From Acinetobacter gerneri DSM 14967 = CIP 107464 = MTCC 9824 (GTDB taxonomy: Bacteria; Pseudomonadota; Gammaproteobacteria; Pseudomonadales; Moraxellaceae): a DNA stretch of 64,000 bases. The DNA lies in assembly GCF_000368565.1 (NCBI RefSeq), contig NZ_KB849549.1:124001-188000 (forward strand), given 5' to 3'. Under the pieces are notes generated by a model that was not told the DNA's origin, ran no database searches, and saw only the letters and a program-made list of their open reading frames with translations. The position numbers and the translations under genes are program-made. Positions 54,142 to 63,079 of this stretch are shown piece after piece (position 1 is the stretch's first letter; every line of letters begins with the position of its first letter).

Positions 54142-54165
54142 AACTGCTAAACATAGATAGCAGTT
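54142..54165 (-). terminator. Hairpin with a T-run on the minus strand
   Basis: AACTGCTA and TAGCAGTT form a perfect 8-bp stem with an 8-nt loop. Read on the minus strand it is followed by TTTTTTG, an intrinsic-terminator shape, although no annotated minus-strand gene lies upstream of it. Confidence 0.45.
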
Positions 54166-54289
54166 AATGAATCACATTTAAATAAAATATCCCGTCAAGA
54201 TATATAGTCTATTTCACACAAATTTCTACGAAAACAAATCCCCTCAAGCCAGATAAGATGTAAAATAAAGTGTCTGCGCAAAAAAATAT

Positions 54290-54318
54290 TTGATGTTATT
54301 TTATTCATGTAATAAGAT
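54290..54318 (+). promoter_or_regulatory. Candidate promoter of the mrp operon
   Basis: TTGATG (54290-54295), a 17-bp spacer and TAAGAT (54313-54318) resemble a sigma-70 promoter (4 of 6 at each box). The predicted start near 54325 would give a ~190-nt leader before mrpA. Confidence 0.4.
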
Positions 54319-54371
54319 GAAATCTCGATTAGATCTTTCATTTCGATTCGGATTTCAAATATCTAATTTTC

Positions 54372-54411
54372 TGCAATATGCATTGCAAGTTGCGCAACAC
54401 AACTTGGTTTT
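54372..54411 (+). promoter_or_regulatory. Overlapping hairpins with a T-run in the mrp leader (possible attenuator)
   Basis: TGCAAT-atgc-ATTGCA (54372-54387) overlaps by two bases a second hairpin, CAAGTTG (54386-54392) with CAACTTG (54400-54406), which is followed by a G and six T. The second has the shape of an intrinsic terminator within the leader, about 105 bp before the mrpA start. The rest of the 54046-54514 gap shows no gene. Confidence 0.45.
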
Positions 54412-54514
54412 TTCACATTTTTCAGTTTCCTTAGATTGAGCAGTTTGGATTACATTCTTGTGATCCTTTGATTGAGGAAAATAAGGTTCATCCAGGTTTT
54501 GACCTATTCATATA

Positions 54515-57352
54515 TTGGATACGAGTGTGCTACCGATTATTATATTTTTACCGTTAATTTTGGGCACAATACTTGTCTCTTGGCTAAAGCATTTTTCACG
54601 CGGGGTGACAGCTTTAGGGGCAATTGGAGTCAGTTTAACGAGTTTTATTCTATTACTGACTCAAGCAAAGCCCGTTTTTAACGGTCAAGTTCTGCTAGAA
54701 CATTGGCAATGGTTGCCTCAAGTAGGCATCAATTTAAGCTTTCGCCTTGATGCGTTAGGCTTGATATTTGCGTTACTTATCACAGGAATAGGCACACTCA
54801 TTTATATCTATGCCTATTATTACCTCAGTCCAAAAAACTCCCTAAGTAAACTGTATGCCCTATTGATGCTGTTCATGGCAGCAATGCTCGGCATTTCTCT
54901 TTCCAATAATCTTATCATTCTCCTTGTTTTTTGGGAGCTGACCAGTATTTCATCTTTCCTTTTGGTTGGTTACTGGAACAATTATGATGCTGCACAGCGT
55001 GGCGCGCGGATGGCACTCACCATAACAGGTATGGGTGGTCTGGCGATGCTGGGGGGCTTTATTTTACTTGGACAAATCACTGGAACCTATCAAATTGATC
55101 AAATCCTGAAAATGGGTGATTTGATCCAAAGTAGCCCTCTGTTTGTCCCTGTTTTATTGTTAGTTTTGTTGGGTGCATTTACCAAAAGTGCGCAGTTTCC
55201 ATTTCATTTTTGGTTACCCAATGCCATGGCTGCTCCAACGCCAGTTTCTGCATATTTACACTCTGCCACGATGGTCAAAGCAGGGATTTTTCTGTTAGCA
55301 CGTTTATTACCTATCTTTGTCGGTTCAGCTTTATTTCACAATATCGTGACCACAATTGGTCTATTTACCTTGTGTATGGCAGCTTTCTTTGCCATTTTCA
55401 AAGAAGATTTAAAAGGGCTTTTAGCTTATTCAACCATCAGTCACCTAGGCTTAATCATTTCTTTATTGGGCATAGGCTCTCCTTTAGCCGTTGCCGCAGC
55501 GATTTTCCATATCATCAATCATGCAACATTTAAAGCTGCATTGTTTATGATCGCAGGGATCATCGACCATGAAACCCAAACGCGTGATCTTAGAAAGTTA
55601 AGTGGAATCTGGCAGTTATTGCCGTTTACTGGCACTTTAACCATGATCACAGCGGCAAGTATGGCAGGTGTTCCGCTAACCAATGGATTTTTATCCAAAG
55701 AAATGTTTTTTACCGAGCTATTAGCCAATCTATCTGGTGCATCTGTGGTGTTTGCCGCAATCGTCGCAACTTTGGCTGGATTGTTTGCTGTTGCTTACTC
55801 TGTGCGTCTGGTTCACGGTGTGTTTTTTGATGGCGATATCGGTCGAGATGTTCCAAACAAACAAGCGCATGAACCTGCTTTAGGCATGCGTGCTCCTGCG
55901 ATTTTACTCGCAACTCTATGTATTTTAGTTGGGCTCATTCCGGGTATTTTGGTTGAGCCAATCGTCAATGCAGGTACTGCTGCAAGTACGCAAATCGCTG
56001 ATTTTCATGGTGCACATCTCGCGCTTTGGCATGGGTTTAATCTGCCATTATTGATGAGTGCAATCGCTTTATTTGGCGGAGTTATTTTCTATTTTTCTTT
56101 GGCGAAAGGCGGAAAAATACGTGAAATTGATCTCGACCCTATTTTAGGGAAATTGCAAGGTAAGATTTTATTTGAAGATTTCTTAAAAAATTTACTGAAA
56201 TTTTCTAGAAAAATTAAGCAAAAAACGGAGACTGGTTCTCTGCAAGATTATATTGCCATCATTCTTGTTTTTAGTGTGGCAGTCGTTGCGACCCCATTGC
56301 TCAATCAAGGCTTGGGAACAGGAACACGTGAGCTCACGCAAGCGCCGATGATTGCGATTGTGTTGTGGTTGTTGTTGTTTAGTTCGTGCTGGATGATGCT
56401 TTGGTTTCATCATGAACGGATTAAAGCGGTTTTGATCAGTGGTGCGATTGGTCTCGTCGTTACGATGGTCTTTGTTTGTTTGTCTGCGCCAGATTTGGCA
56501 TTGACACAAATTACCGTCGATGTTGTAACCACGGTACTTTTGCTGATGAGTTTGTCGTTATTACCACAGCTTACCCCATACGAATCCAAGAAAGGGCAAC
56601 GTTATCGTGATGCTGTCATCGCAATCCTTGCTGGGGTGGGGATCGGCTGGATTACCTGGTTAATGCTGACACGCGATCACAATTCATTATCATGGTTCTA
56701 TATACAACAAGCGCTTCCTCTTGGCGGCGGTTCAAATGTGGTCAATGTGATTTTGGTCGACTTCCGTGGTTTTGATACCTTCGGTGAAATCACTGTACTC
56801 GGTATTGCTGCAATCGGTGCGCTCTGTCTCATGGATGGGATGCGTATCCATGGTACGACCATGACCCAAGGTCTCACTTACCGTTTCAATCCTTCTCCTT
56901 TGATGTTCCGTATGACGGCATCTTGGATTTTGCCGATTGCACTGGTGATTAGCTTGTATATTTTCCTTCGGGGTCACAACTATCCTGGTGGTGGGTTTGT
57001 CGCTGGACTGATTACTTCTGTCGCTTTAATTATTCAATATATCGCGCTTGGACAAGATCAGGCTGAACAATTGTTGAGAGCCAAATCTGGACGCTTGTAT
57101 GAAATTTGGATCGGTCTCGGTTTAGTGATCGCAGGACTAACAGGTATTTTGGCTTGGTTCTGGGGGCGTCCATTCTTAACCAGCGCACATATTTATGTAG
57201 AACCGCCTTTGCTTGGCAAAATGCATTTAGCTTCAGCAGCCGCGTTCGATCTAGGTGTTTATGCCACAGTCGTCGGGGCAACCATGTTATTGATTTCTGT
57301 ACTGGGCGATTCTCGTCACTCTAGTATGTCTGGTCCAATGCCGAAGGAGTAA
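54515..57352 (+). CDS. mrpA: Mrp Na+/H+ antiporter subunit A with fused subunit B domain
   Basis: 945-residue polytopic inner-membrane subunit. The N-terminal part resembles NuoL-type proton-pumping subunits ('FTKSAQFPFHFWLPNAMAAPTPVSAYLHSATMVKAGIFLLARL'). The C-terminal ~150 residues carry the MrpB-type domain ('GHNYPGGGFVAGLITSVALIIQYIAL'), and no separate mrpB gene exists. The frame starts at a TTG (54515); there is a stop codon at 54500, a possible GTG at 54527 and no strong ribosome binding site. The gene leads the operon A(B)-C-D-E-F-G. Confidence 0.93.
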   Translation: MDTSVLPIIIFLPLILGTILVSWLKHFSRGVTALGAIGVSLTSFILLLTQAKPVFNGQVLLEHWQWLPQVGINLSFRLDALGLIFALLITGIGTLIYIYAYYYLSPKNSLSKLYALLMLFMAAMLGISLSNNLIILLVFWELTSISSFLLVGYWNNYDAAQRGARMALTITGMGGLAMLGGFILLGQITGTYQIDQILKMGDLIQSSPLFVPVLLLVLLGAFTKSAQFPFHFWLPNAMAAPTPVSAYLHSATMVKAGIFLLARLLPIFVGSALFHNIVTTIGLFTLCMAAFFAIFKEDLKGLLAYSTISHLGLIISLLGIGSPLAVAAAIFHIINHATFKAALFMIAGIIDHETQTRDLRKLSGIWQLLPFTGTLTMITAASMAGVPLTNGFLSKEMFFTELLANLSGASVVFAAIVATLAGLFAVAYSVRLVHGVFFDGDIGRDVPNKQAHEPALGMRAPAILLATLCILVGLIPGILVEPIVNAGTAASTQIADFHGAHLALWHGFNLPLLMSAIALFGGVIFYFSLAKGGKIREIDLDPILGKLQGKILFEDFLKNLLKFSRKIKQKTETGSLQDYIAIILVFSVAVVATPLLNQGLGTGTRELTQAPMIAIVLWLLLFSSCWMMLWFHHERIKAVLISGAIGLVVTMVFVCLSAPDLALTQITVDVVTTVLLLMSLSLLPQLTPYESKKGQRYRDAVIAILAGVGIGWITWLMLTRDHNSLSWFYIQQALPLGGGSNVVNVILVDFRGFDTFGEITVLGIAAIGALCLMDGMRIHGTTMTQGLTYRFNPSPLMFRMTASWILPIALVISLYIFLRGHNYPGGGFVAGLITSVALIIQYIALGQDQAEQLLRAKSGRLYEIWIGLGLVIAGLTGILAWFWGRPFLTSAHIYVEPPLLGKMHLASAAAFDLGVYATVVGATMLLISVLGDSRHSSMSGPMPKE

Positions 57353-57355
57353 GTC

Positions 57356-57721
57356 ATGATAAGTTTAGAATTTTTACTTGCTTCAGCCATAGGTTTATTG
57401 GTTGCCAGTGGCATCTATTTAATTTTGCGTGCGCGTACCTTTGCCGTTGTTCTTGGCTTGGCGATGATTGGTTATGCGGTCAATTTATTTTTATTTGCTA
57501 TGGGACGCCTGCAAATCAGCTCCCCTGCTATTTTGACTGAAGCAACCAAAGTGACTGATCCACTCCCTCAAGCATTGGTCTTGACTGCGATTGTGATTGG
57601 CTTTGCAACCACTGCATTTATTGTGCAATTGGCTTTGCGTAGTCGCTATGAAACAGGTACAGACCATGTTGATGCCAAAGAAAAACCTGAGGAGATTGAC
57701 CCACGTGAGGATGCGCCATAA
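57356..57721 (+). CDS. mrpC: Mrp antiporter subunit C
   Basis: 121 residues with three membrane helices, homologous to NuoK ('LLVASGIYLILRARTFAVVLGLAMIGYAVNLFLFAMG', 'LPQALVLTAIVIGFATTAFIVQLALR'). The charged C-terminal tail is hydrophilic. The start is 3 bp after mrpA and has AAGGAG in the mrpA 3' end; its stop codon overlaps the mrpD start by one base. Confidence 0.92.
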   Translation: MISLEFLLASAIGLLVASGIYLILRARTFAVVLGLAMIGYAVNLFLFAMGRLQISSPAILTEATKVTDPLPQALVLTAIVIGFATTAFIVQLALRSRYETGTDHVDAKEKPEEIDPREDAP

Positions 57722-59526
57722 TGAATGATTTACTGCATTTTTGGCATATGCATACTCCTATTTTGAGTATACTCATTCCAACATTTACAGCCTTTATCCT
57801 GATCTTACTCGGCAATCCTGGTTCAGGTTCGCTTAAACATGATTGGCGACAACCGTGGCGTCGTGGTATCAGCCTGGTTTCTGTAGTGTTGGGTTTAATC
57901 ACTGCGGTCTGTTATCTAATCCAAGCAAATTCTGGGCAAGTCTTTGTCTATAATTTAAGTGAATGGTCTGCCCCTTTCGGTATCGTCTTGGTTTTAGATC
58001 GTCTATCTGCCTTGATGCTGGTCTTAACCTATACGCTTGCCACCCCTGTACTTTGGTTTGCGAGCAATGATTTTGATGAGCGTGGTCGCTATTTCCATGC
58101 CATGTTCCATTTCCTTTTGATGGGGTTATGTGGGGCATTTTTAACAGGCGATTTATTTAACTTATTTGTATTTTTTGAAGTGCTACTGATGGCTTCTTAT
58201 GTCCTGCTTTTACATGGTCAGGGCAAAGCACGTTTTCAGCTTGGCTTTCATTATGTTGCGATTAACCTACTTGCCTCTGCCCTGTTTCTGATTGGGCTGG
58301 GTATGATTTACGGCAGCGTCGGCAGTTTAAATATGACTGATGTTGCACGTCTGGTTCCAACTTTACAACCTGCTGAACACAAGCTTGCTGTCGCGGGTGG
58401 ACTACTCCTATTTGTAGTATTTGGTATCAAAGCCGCAATGTTACCTGTAGGTTTTTGGCTACCAAAAACCTATGCGGTTGCCACTACACCAGTCGCTGCG
58501 ATCTTTACCATCATGACCAAAGTTGGTATATATGCCATTTTGAGAGTCAACGGTACGATTTTTGACGATGCACTCGGTCAAATGTCGTTGATGATCTGGT
58601 TATTGCCAATCGGGTTAATTACTTCACTCTATGGTGTGATCGGTGCAATTGCTGCGGATCGTCTACGTCGTTTTGTCGGTTTTATGGTGCTCTCTTCGGT
58701 CGGTACAATCTTAATCGCCATTTCCATGCTCAATACTGAAGCATGGGCAGCGGCATTATTTTACTTAATTCATAGTACCTTGATCGCAGCAGCATTTTAT
58801 TTACTTTGCGGATGGATTACTTCACAACGTGGTGTATTTAAAGATCATTTTAAAATCGCCCCTAAAATGAAGCAGGACAAGACGATCGCTGCCGTATTTT
58901 TTATCATTGCACTAATGATGGCAGGTCTACCACCCTTTAGTGGATTTATCGGTAAAGTTTTGATTTTACAAGCGACCAGTTATTTCCCATATCAAGCATG
59001 GGTGATTAGCATCATATTATTGGTGAGTCTACTCAGTATTATTGCGTTTACTCGTGCAGGATATATTTTATTTTGGCGAGCAACTGCACCTGAAACCAAT
59101 CCTCAAGAAGAACAATATCAGCAATATCAAGCGCTACCTGACCGTGCACCACGACGCAATGATAGTGCAATCTATGTGCTTTTAACTGCTTTGATTGTCT
59201 ATGTTGTCTGTGCAAATCCAGTGCTGACTTATATGCAAAATACAGCGACACAAATTCAAGACAATGCACTTTATGAAAGCACCATGCTGAAAAAAGATGA
59301 ACATCAAAATGTCATCAGTGTTTTACCTTTTGATAGTCACTATGTTCCTGAAACCAAATATAGTGAAGCAAAAGATGAAAATGCTCATTATATTCCGTAC
59401 CTTGTTCCTTCAGATACGATGAATGGTGAGCATATTTCCGAATATAAACGCAAACAAATTGAGCATCAAAAGATCAGTCAGGACAATGTCCCCGATGAAT
59501 CACTTTTGAAATCTGTGGAGCACTAA
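57721..59526 (+). CDS. mrpD: Mrp antiporter subunit D
   Basis: 601 residues, a NuoM/N-type proton-translocating subunit with the conserved membrane core 'FGIKAAMLPVGFWLPKTYAVATTPVAAIFTIMTKVGIYAILR'. The last membrane helix ends near residue 504. After it comes a strongly hydrophilic ~97-residue tail (505-601, rich in Lys, Glu, Asp, His), longer than in the ~493-residue Bacillus subunit. It is translationally coupled to mrpC (1-bp overlap), and mrpE begins on the next base. Confidence 0.93.
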   Translation: MNDLLHFWHMHTPILSILIPTFTAFILILLGNPGSGSLKHDWRQPWRRGISLVSVVLGLITAVCYLIQANSGQVFVYNLSEWSAPFGIVLVLDRLSALMLVLTYTLATPVLWFASNDFDERGRYFHAMFHFLLMGLCGAFLTGDLFNLFVFFEVLLMASYVLLLHGQGKARFQLGFHYVAINLLASALFLIGLGMIYGSVGSLNMTDVARLVPTLQPAEHKLAVAGGLLLFVVFGIKAAMLPVGFWLPKTYAVATTPVAAIFTIMTKVGIYAILRVNGTIFDDALGQMSLMIWLLPIGLITSLYGVIGAIAADRLRRFVGFMVLSSVGTILIAISMLNTEAWAAALFYLIHSTLIAAAFYLLCGWITSQRGVFKDHFKIAPKMKQDKTIAAVFFIIALMMAGLPPFSGFIGKVLILQATSYFPYQAWVISIILLVSLLSIIAFTRAGYILFWRATAPETNPQEEQYQQYQALPDRAPRRNDSAIYVLLTALIVYVVCANPVLTYMQNTATQIQDNALYESTMLKKDEHQNVISVLPFDSHYVPETKYSEAKDENAHYIPYLVPSDTMNGEHISEYKRKQIEHQKISQDNVPDESLLKSVEH

Positions 59527-60051
59527 ATGAAAGAAAAAGTCAGTTTATTTCATCGCCTGCTCCCATTGCCATTTGTATCATTTTTGGTGGCAATCAGTTG
59601 GTTAATGCTCGGTCATAGCTTGGATTTATTTGATATTTTAGTGGCAATTATTTTGGGTATTGTAATTCCCAAAATGATCGAACCGTTTCTATTTAGTACA
59701 CCTAAAATTCGATGGACACTTGCATTCAAATTATTTTTTGTGGTGCTATGGGATATTATTATTTCCAATATTCGTGTGGCAAAACAGGTTTTAGGTCCAA
59801 GTAAAAACTTACACCCAAAATGGTTTCGAGTACCCTTAGATAGTGAACATGAACACGTCAATACCTTACTGGCAATGATCATTACCACGACACCAGGAAC
59901 AGTCAGTGCGGGGATCGACCAAGAACGTGGTGATATTTTGGTTCATGCATTAAGTACTGACGATGTTGATGGTGAAATTGATACGATTAAACAGCGTTAT
60001 GAACAGCCGCTTCTTGCTATTTTCAACGTAGAACAAGGAGATCAAACATGA
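59527..60051 (+). CDS. mrpE: Mrp antiporter subunit E
   Basis: 174 residues with two or three N-terminal membrane helices and a soluble C-terminal domain. 'HEHVNTLLAMIITTTPGTVSAGID...ILVHALS' is the MrpE signature. The gene begins directly after the mrpD stop codon and overlaps mrpF by 4 bp (ATGA). Confidence 0.9.
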   Translation: MKEKVSLFHRLLPLPFVSFLVAISWLMLGHSLDLFDILVAIILGIVIPKMIEPFLFSTPKIRWTLAFKLFFVVLWDIIISNIRVAKQVLGPSKNLHPKWFRVPLDSEHEHVNTLLAMIITTTPGTVSAGIDQERGDILVHALSTDDVDGEIDTIKQRYEQPLLAIFNVEQGDQT

Positions 60052-60323
60052 TGATTTTGCAATATTCACTCGGAATTTGCCTCGTTGCAGTGACGATCTC
60101 CATGTTTTTATGTCTGGTTCGTTTGGTCATGGGACCTTCGATCGTGGATCGTCTTTTGGCACTCGATACACTATTTTTAAATGCAACCTGCTTGATGGTG
60201 ATCTTGGGAATCTACTGGATAACCTCTTCCCTCTTCGAAGGTGCATTATTGGTCGCAATGCTCGGTTTTGTATCCACCGCAGCATTGGCACGTTATTTCA
60301 CCACTGGCCATGTGATTGATTAG
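60048..60323 (+). CDS. mrpF: Mrp antiporter subunit F
   Basis: 91 residues, three membrane helices. The motif 'LCLVRLVMGPSIVDRLLALDTL' is the MrpF core. The chosen ATG overlaps the mrpE stop codon by 4 bp and has AAGGAG upstream. Confidence 0.9.
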   Translation: MMILQYSLGICLVAVTISMFLCLVRLVMGPSIVDRLLALDTLFLNATCLMVILGIYWITSSLFEGALLVAMLGFVSTAALARYFTTGHVID

Positions 60324-60332
60324 GAGCAAAAA

Positions 60333-60713
60333 ATGCAACTTGCAATTGAAATTATTGTTTCTATCTTTCTGATCATTGGTGCTTTTTTCATCTTGGTCGG
60401 GGGGATTGGGATGATCCGTTTACCCGATCTATTCATGCGATTACATGCGCCAACCAAAGCCAGTACTTTAGGTTTGGGAAGCTTTTTGCTTGCTGCCATG
60501 ATTTATTCGGCGTCTTTGGGGCGATTTGGTTTCGCTGAATTATTGATTACGATTTTATCATTTATCACAGCACCAGTATCCGCAAATCTCATCGCACAAG
60601 CCGCGATACATTTACGTTTACGTTCAACCAGTGGCGATGTGCCTGAAGCATTAAATCGACCATTACCTTGGCAAAGACAGCGCCAAATGAAACAGTTTAA
60701 AGATGATTTATAA
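60333..60713 (+). CDS. mrpG: Mrp antiporter subunit G
   Basis: 126 residues with three membrane helices and the family motif 'GIGMIRLPDLFMRLHAPTKASTLGLG'. A basic C-terminal tail (NRPLPWQRQRQMKQFKDDL) follows. GGAG is 7 nt before the ATG. It is the last gene of the mrp operon and is followed by a terminator. Confidence 0.92.
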   Translation: MQLAIEIIVSIFLIIGAFFILVGGIGMIRLPDLFMRLHAPTKASTLGLGSFLLAAMIYSASLGRFGFAELLITILSFITAPVSANLIAQAAIHLRLRSTSGDVPEALNRPLPWQRQRQMKQFKDDL

Positions 60714-60731
60714 AAATCAAAGCAACACAAC

Positions 60732-60760
60732 AACCGATCTTATCCAAGATCGGTTTTTTA
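60732..60760 (+). terminator. Intrinsic terminator of the mrp operon
   Basis: AACCGATCTT and AAGATCGGTT form a perfect 10-bp stem with an ATCC loop, followed by a T-run (TTTTA), 18 bp after mrpG. Confidence 0.9.
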
Positions 60761-60875
60761 TGGCGGAGCTTTTATTCTCTATAAATGCCAAAACACAGCG
60801 TTGCATTTCAATACTCATTTATCGTCCAAAATTGGGTAAAATAGCGCGATCAAATCAAAAATATTGAGCAGAACA

Positions 60876-61502
60876 ATGTACACAGGCATCGTCCAAGGTT
60901 TAGAGAAAATCGTTGATATTCAACAAGGCAATCATTTCACGACGCTTTTTATCTCAAATCAAAATGGCTTTTTTGATGACATTTTCATCGGTGCAAGTGT
61001 CGCTGTAGAAGGGACATGTCTGACAGCAACTGGATTTGATCAAACACAAAATATTGTTTCATTTGATGTTGGTGATGTGAGTAATACGTTGACTACATTG
61101 CAATTTTTAAAAATTGGTAATGAAGTCAATATTGAGCGTTCTGTTAAAGCGGGCATGGAAAATGGTGGTCACAATCTTTATGGTCATATCGAAGGAATGG
61201 CAAAGGTTATCAACGTCATTCATAGTGGAGAAACCGTGCATATTGACCTTGTGATTCCCGATGACAATATCAAATATTTCTTTAAAAAAGGATTTATTGG
61301 CTTGCAAGGTTGTAGTCTTACTGTCAATCGAGTGGATAGAAAATCACATGAAATTTCAGTTGATTTAATCCCTGAAACTTTACGCCTCACGACATTTAAA
61401 TACATCAAAGTGGGTGATCATCTAAACTATGAAATTGATCAAATGACCCGTACGATGGTGGATACTTTAGAAAGTATTCATGCTCGTCAAAATGATTTAT
61501 AA
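60876..61502 (+). CDS. Riboflavin synthase alpha-chain-like protein (possible lumazine-binding paralogue)
   Basis: 208 residues of two lumazine-binding barrels. The first has 'MYTGIVQG' and 'GASVAVEGTCLTATGF'; the second has 'KKGFIGLQGCSLTVNRV' and 'LIPETLRLTTF'. Riboflavin synthase dismutates two 6,7-dimethyl-8-ribityllumazines. Compared with E. coli RibE (RibC), the N-barrel 'KETLR' position reads 'VSNTL', and Phe2 is Tyr2, while the C-barrel pattern is kept. This looks like a divergent copy, catalytic or only ligand-binding. The ATG at 60876 is preferred over an upstream TTG at 60864, although its ribosome binding site is weak. No rib operon is nearby. Confidence 0.75.
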   Translation: MYTGIVQGLEKIVDIQQGNHFTTLFISNQNGFFDDIFIGASVAVEGTCLTATGFDQTQNIVSFDVGDVSNTLTTLQFLKIGNEVNIERSVKAGMENGGHNLYGHIEGMAKVINVIHSGETVHIDLVIPDDNIKYFFKKGFIGLQGCSLTVNRVDRKSHEISVDLIPETLRLTTFKYIKVGDHLNYEIDQMTRTMVDTLESIHARQNDL

Positions 61503-61538
61503 GTTATTGTGTATTTTCAAATGCCAATCTAAATATAA

Positions 61539-61569
61539 AAAAAGCCAATGAATCAATCATTGGCTTTTT
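61539..61569. terminator. Bidirectional terminator
   Basis: AAAAAGCCAATGA, a 5-nt loop, then TCATTGGCTTTTT. It lies between the riboflavin synthase-like gene and the convergent metal-dependent hydrolase gene. Confidence 0.9.
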
Positions 61570-61580
61570 GTGTTTAAAGA

Positions 61581-62474
61581 TCAGCTATATAAAGGTGGAT
61601 GCACTTCTTCTTGGAAACTCTCCATGCCATATTCATCAGCTAGACGCTCTTTCCAATAAGAGACAATTTTTGAGTAATCAATTTCTGAAGGATGGAAATC
61701 ATCTTTATAATAAGACAAGTATTCTGGAATCAGTGAAATTAACATTTTACTAATCAAGTAAATACCGTGTGCATTACCCATGATTTTTGGCACACTTTTC
61801 TTCCAATCCTGCATAAATAAACGCGATGCAGAATAGAACGTCAGACTTGCAAAACCAGTGGTGACATTTCTCATCACTCGACGGCGCACTTTATCATCAG
61901 CATAAACCGCTTGATAAACATCAAAAGCTACCGCGCGATGCTCAATTTCCTCAATCGCATGCCATACCCAAAGTTTGATCGCATCATCATCAAGCGTGCT
62001 CAAAACTTCAGGATTTCGCAAAATATAACCACCCAATAGCGCTGTAAAATGCTCGAAAGCACAGGTCACAGCCAATTGAAGCTTAGGATGGGTCGACTTG
62101 ATAAACTTATCCTGACGAGCAAGCCAAGCTTGGAAACGATCTAGATTGTAGTCATCACGGCGCCAAGCATCATTAAAATCAGCATGTGCTTTTGAATGCA
62201 TCGCCTCTTGACCAATAAATGCAGCTATTTGTGCCTGTAGCTTTTCATCGCTCACTTTATCTCGCACATTGCGCACACTATGTACGAAGAACTGTTCACC
62301 AATAGGAAACGTCGAGGACAAAGCTGTCAACAGATGCGACATGATGGGTGAATTGGCAAAAAAATGTCTGCGAATCGCTTTGGGATTGAAACTTGGTTTA
62401 CGAACTTTGATTCCAATAGCTTTCGGACGATTTAAATATGATTTTTCTGACGTCGTTTGGGCAATTGTAGACAT
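61581..62474 (-). CDS. Metal-dependent hydrolase-family (PF10118) ferritin-like protein
   Basis: 297 residues from the ATG at 62472-62474, which has AGGAA 7 nt upstream; the frame opens earlier at 62501 without support. It has the motifs 'FIGQEAMHSKAHADFN', 'AVTCAFEHFTALLGGYIL' and 'WVWHAIEEIEHRAVAFDVYQAV', a set of Glu and His on helices like a di-iron (ferritin-type) four-helix bundle. Members of this family are called metal-dependent hydrolases, but their reactions are mostly unknown. The gap 62475-63079 is AT-rich; I see no gene in it. Confidence 0.8.
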   Translation of the reverse strand: MSTIAQTTSEKSYLNRPKAIGIKVRKPSFNPKAIRRHFFANSPIMSHLLTALSSTFPIGEQFFVHSVRNVRDKVSDEKLQAQIAAFIGQEAMHSKAHADFNDAWRRDDYNLDRFQAWLARQDKFIKSTHPKLQLAVTCAFEHFTALLGGYILRNPEVLSTLDDDAIKLWVWHAIEEIEHRAVAFDVYQAVYADDKVRRRVMRNVTTGFASLTFYSASRLFMQDWKKSVPKIMGNAHGIYLISKMLISLIPEYLSYYKDDFHPSEIDYSKIVSYWKERLADEYGMESFQEEVHPPLYS

Positions 62475-63013
62475 AAGTTTTTCCTGTCTGGGCAATATCA
62501 ATCTCTATACTGACAGATACAGGACATTTGTATATTGCCAAATCATTCGCAAAATTGACCTAAAACTACATTTCAGACAAATGGAAAGATTTAATCATTT
62601 TCAGGTTAAAACAATATTTCACAAAATAAGTTTAATTATTTGAAATATAAACATATTTATTAAAAATCTATGACAAATAAAAATATTTATTTGCAATTCT
62701 ATTTTAAATAAAAGCATAGCTTTTAAAGTCATTATTTGCTGAATTGACATTTTAAGCCATCATAAATTACTCTGAAACAAGTTGAAAACTAATGAAAATT
62801 GGAAAAGTTATATCATTCTATAGTGTGCGCTCGTTGTGCAGCATTTAGATTTAGGGAATAACCACTTTATCTTGCGCTTCAGTTAAAAAATATTTCAACT
62901 TTGCTCAAGTTCGCCTCAATGATGTTAAGGCAAAAGTGTATTGGTCAGTAAATTCAGACTGCATAACATCAGTGAAGTAATATGATTCCATCCTTGATAT
63001 TCTTCTTCAACCA

Positions 63014-63041
63014 TTAAAAAACCCGCATGACTGCGGGCTTC
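63014..63041 (-). terminator. Terminator after gltD (minus strand)
   Basis: CCCGCA and TGCGGG form a 6-bp stem with a TGAC loop. On the minus strand the hairpin is followed by TTTTTTAATGG, 40 bp beyond the gltD stop codon. Confidence 0.85.
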
Positions 63042-63079
63042 TTGAAATGGGTCTTTGGAATTTAAACGTTATCGTCCGA

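Noticed and set aside
54472..54681. 69-codon frame overlapping the mrpA start
   Set aside because: It is out of frame with mrpA and its translation shows no family features. It is a shadow of the antiporter reading frame.
56192..56977. Reverse-strand open frames inside mrpA
   Set aside because: They have His/Arg/Gln-rich translations typical of antisense to membrane protein coding sequence, and no ribosome binding site.
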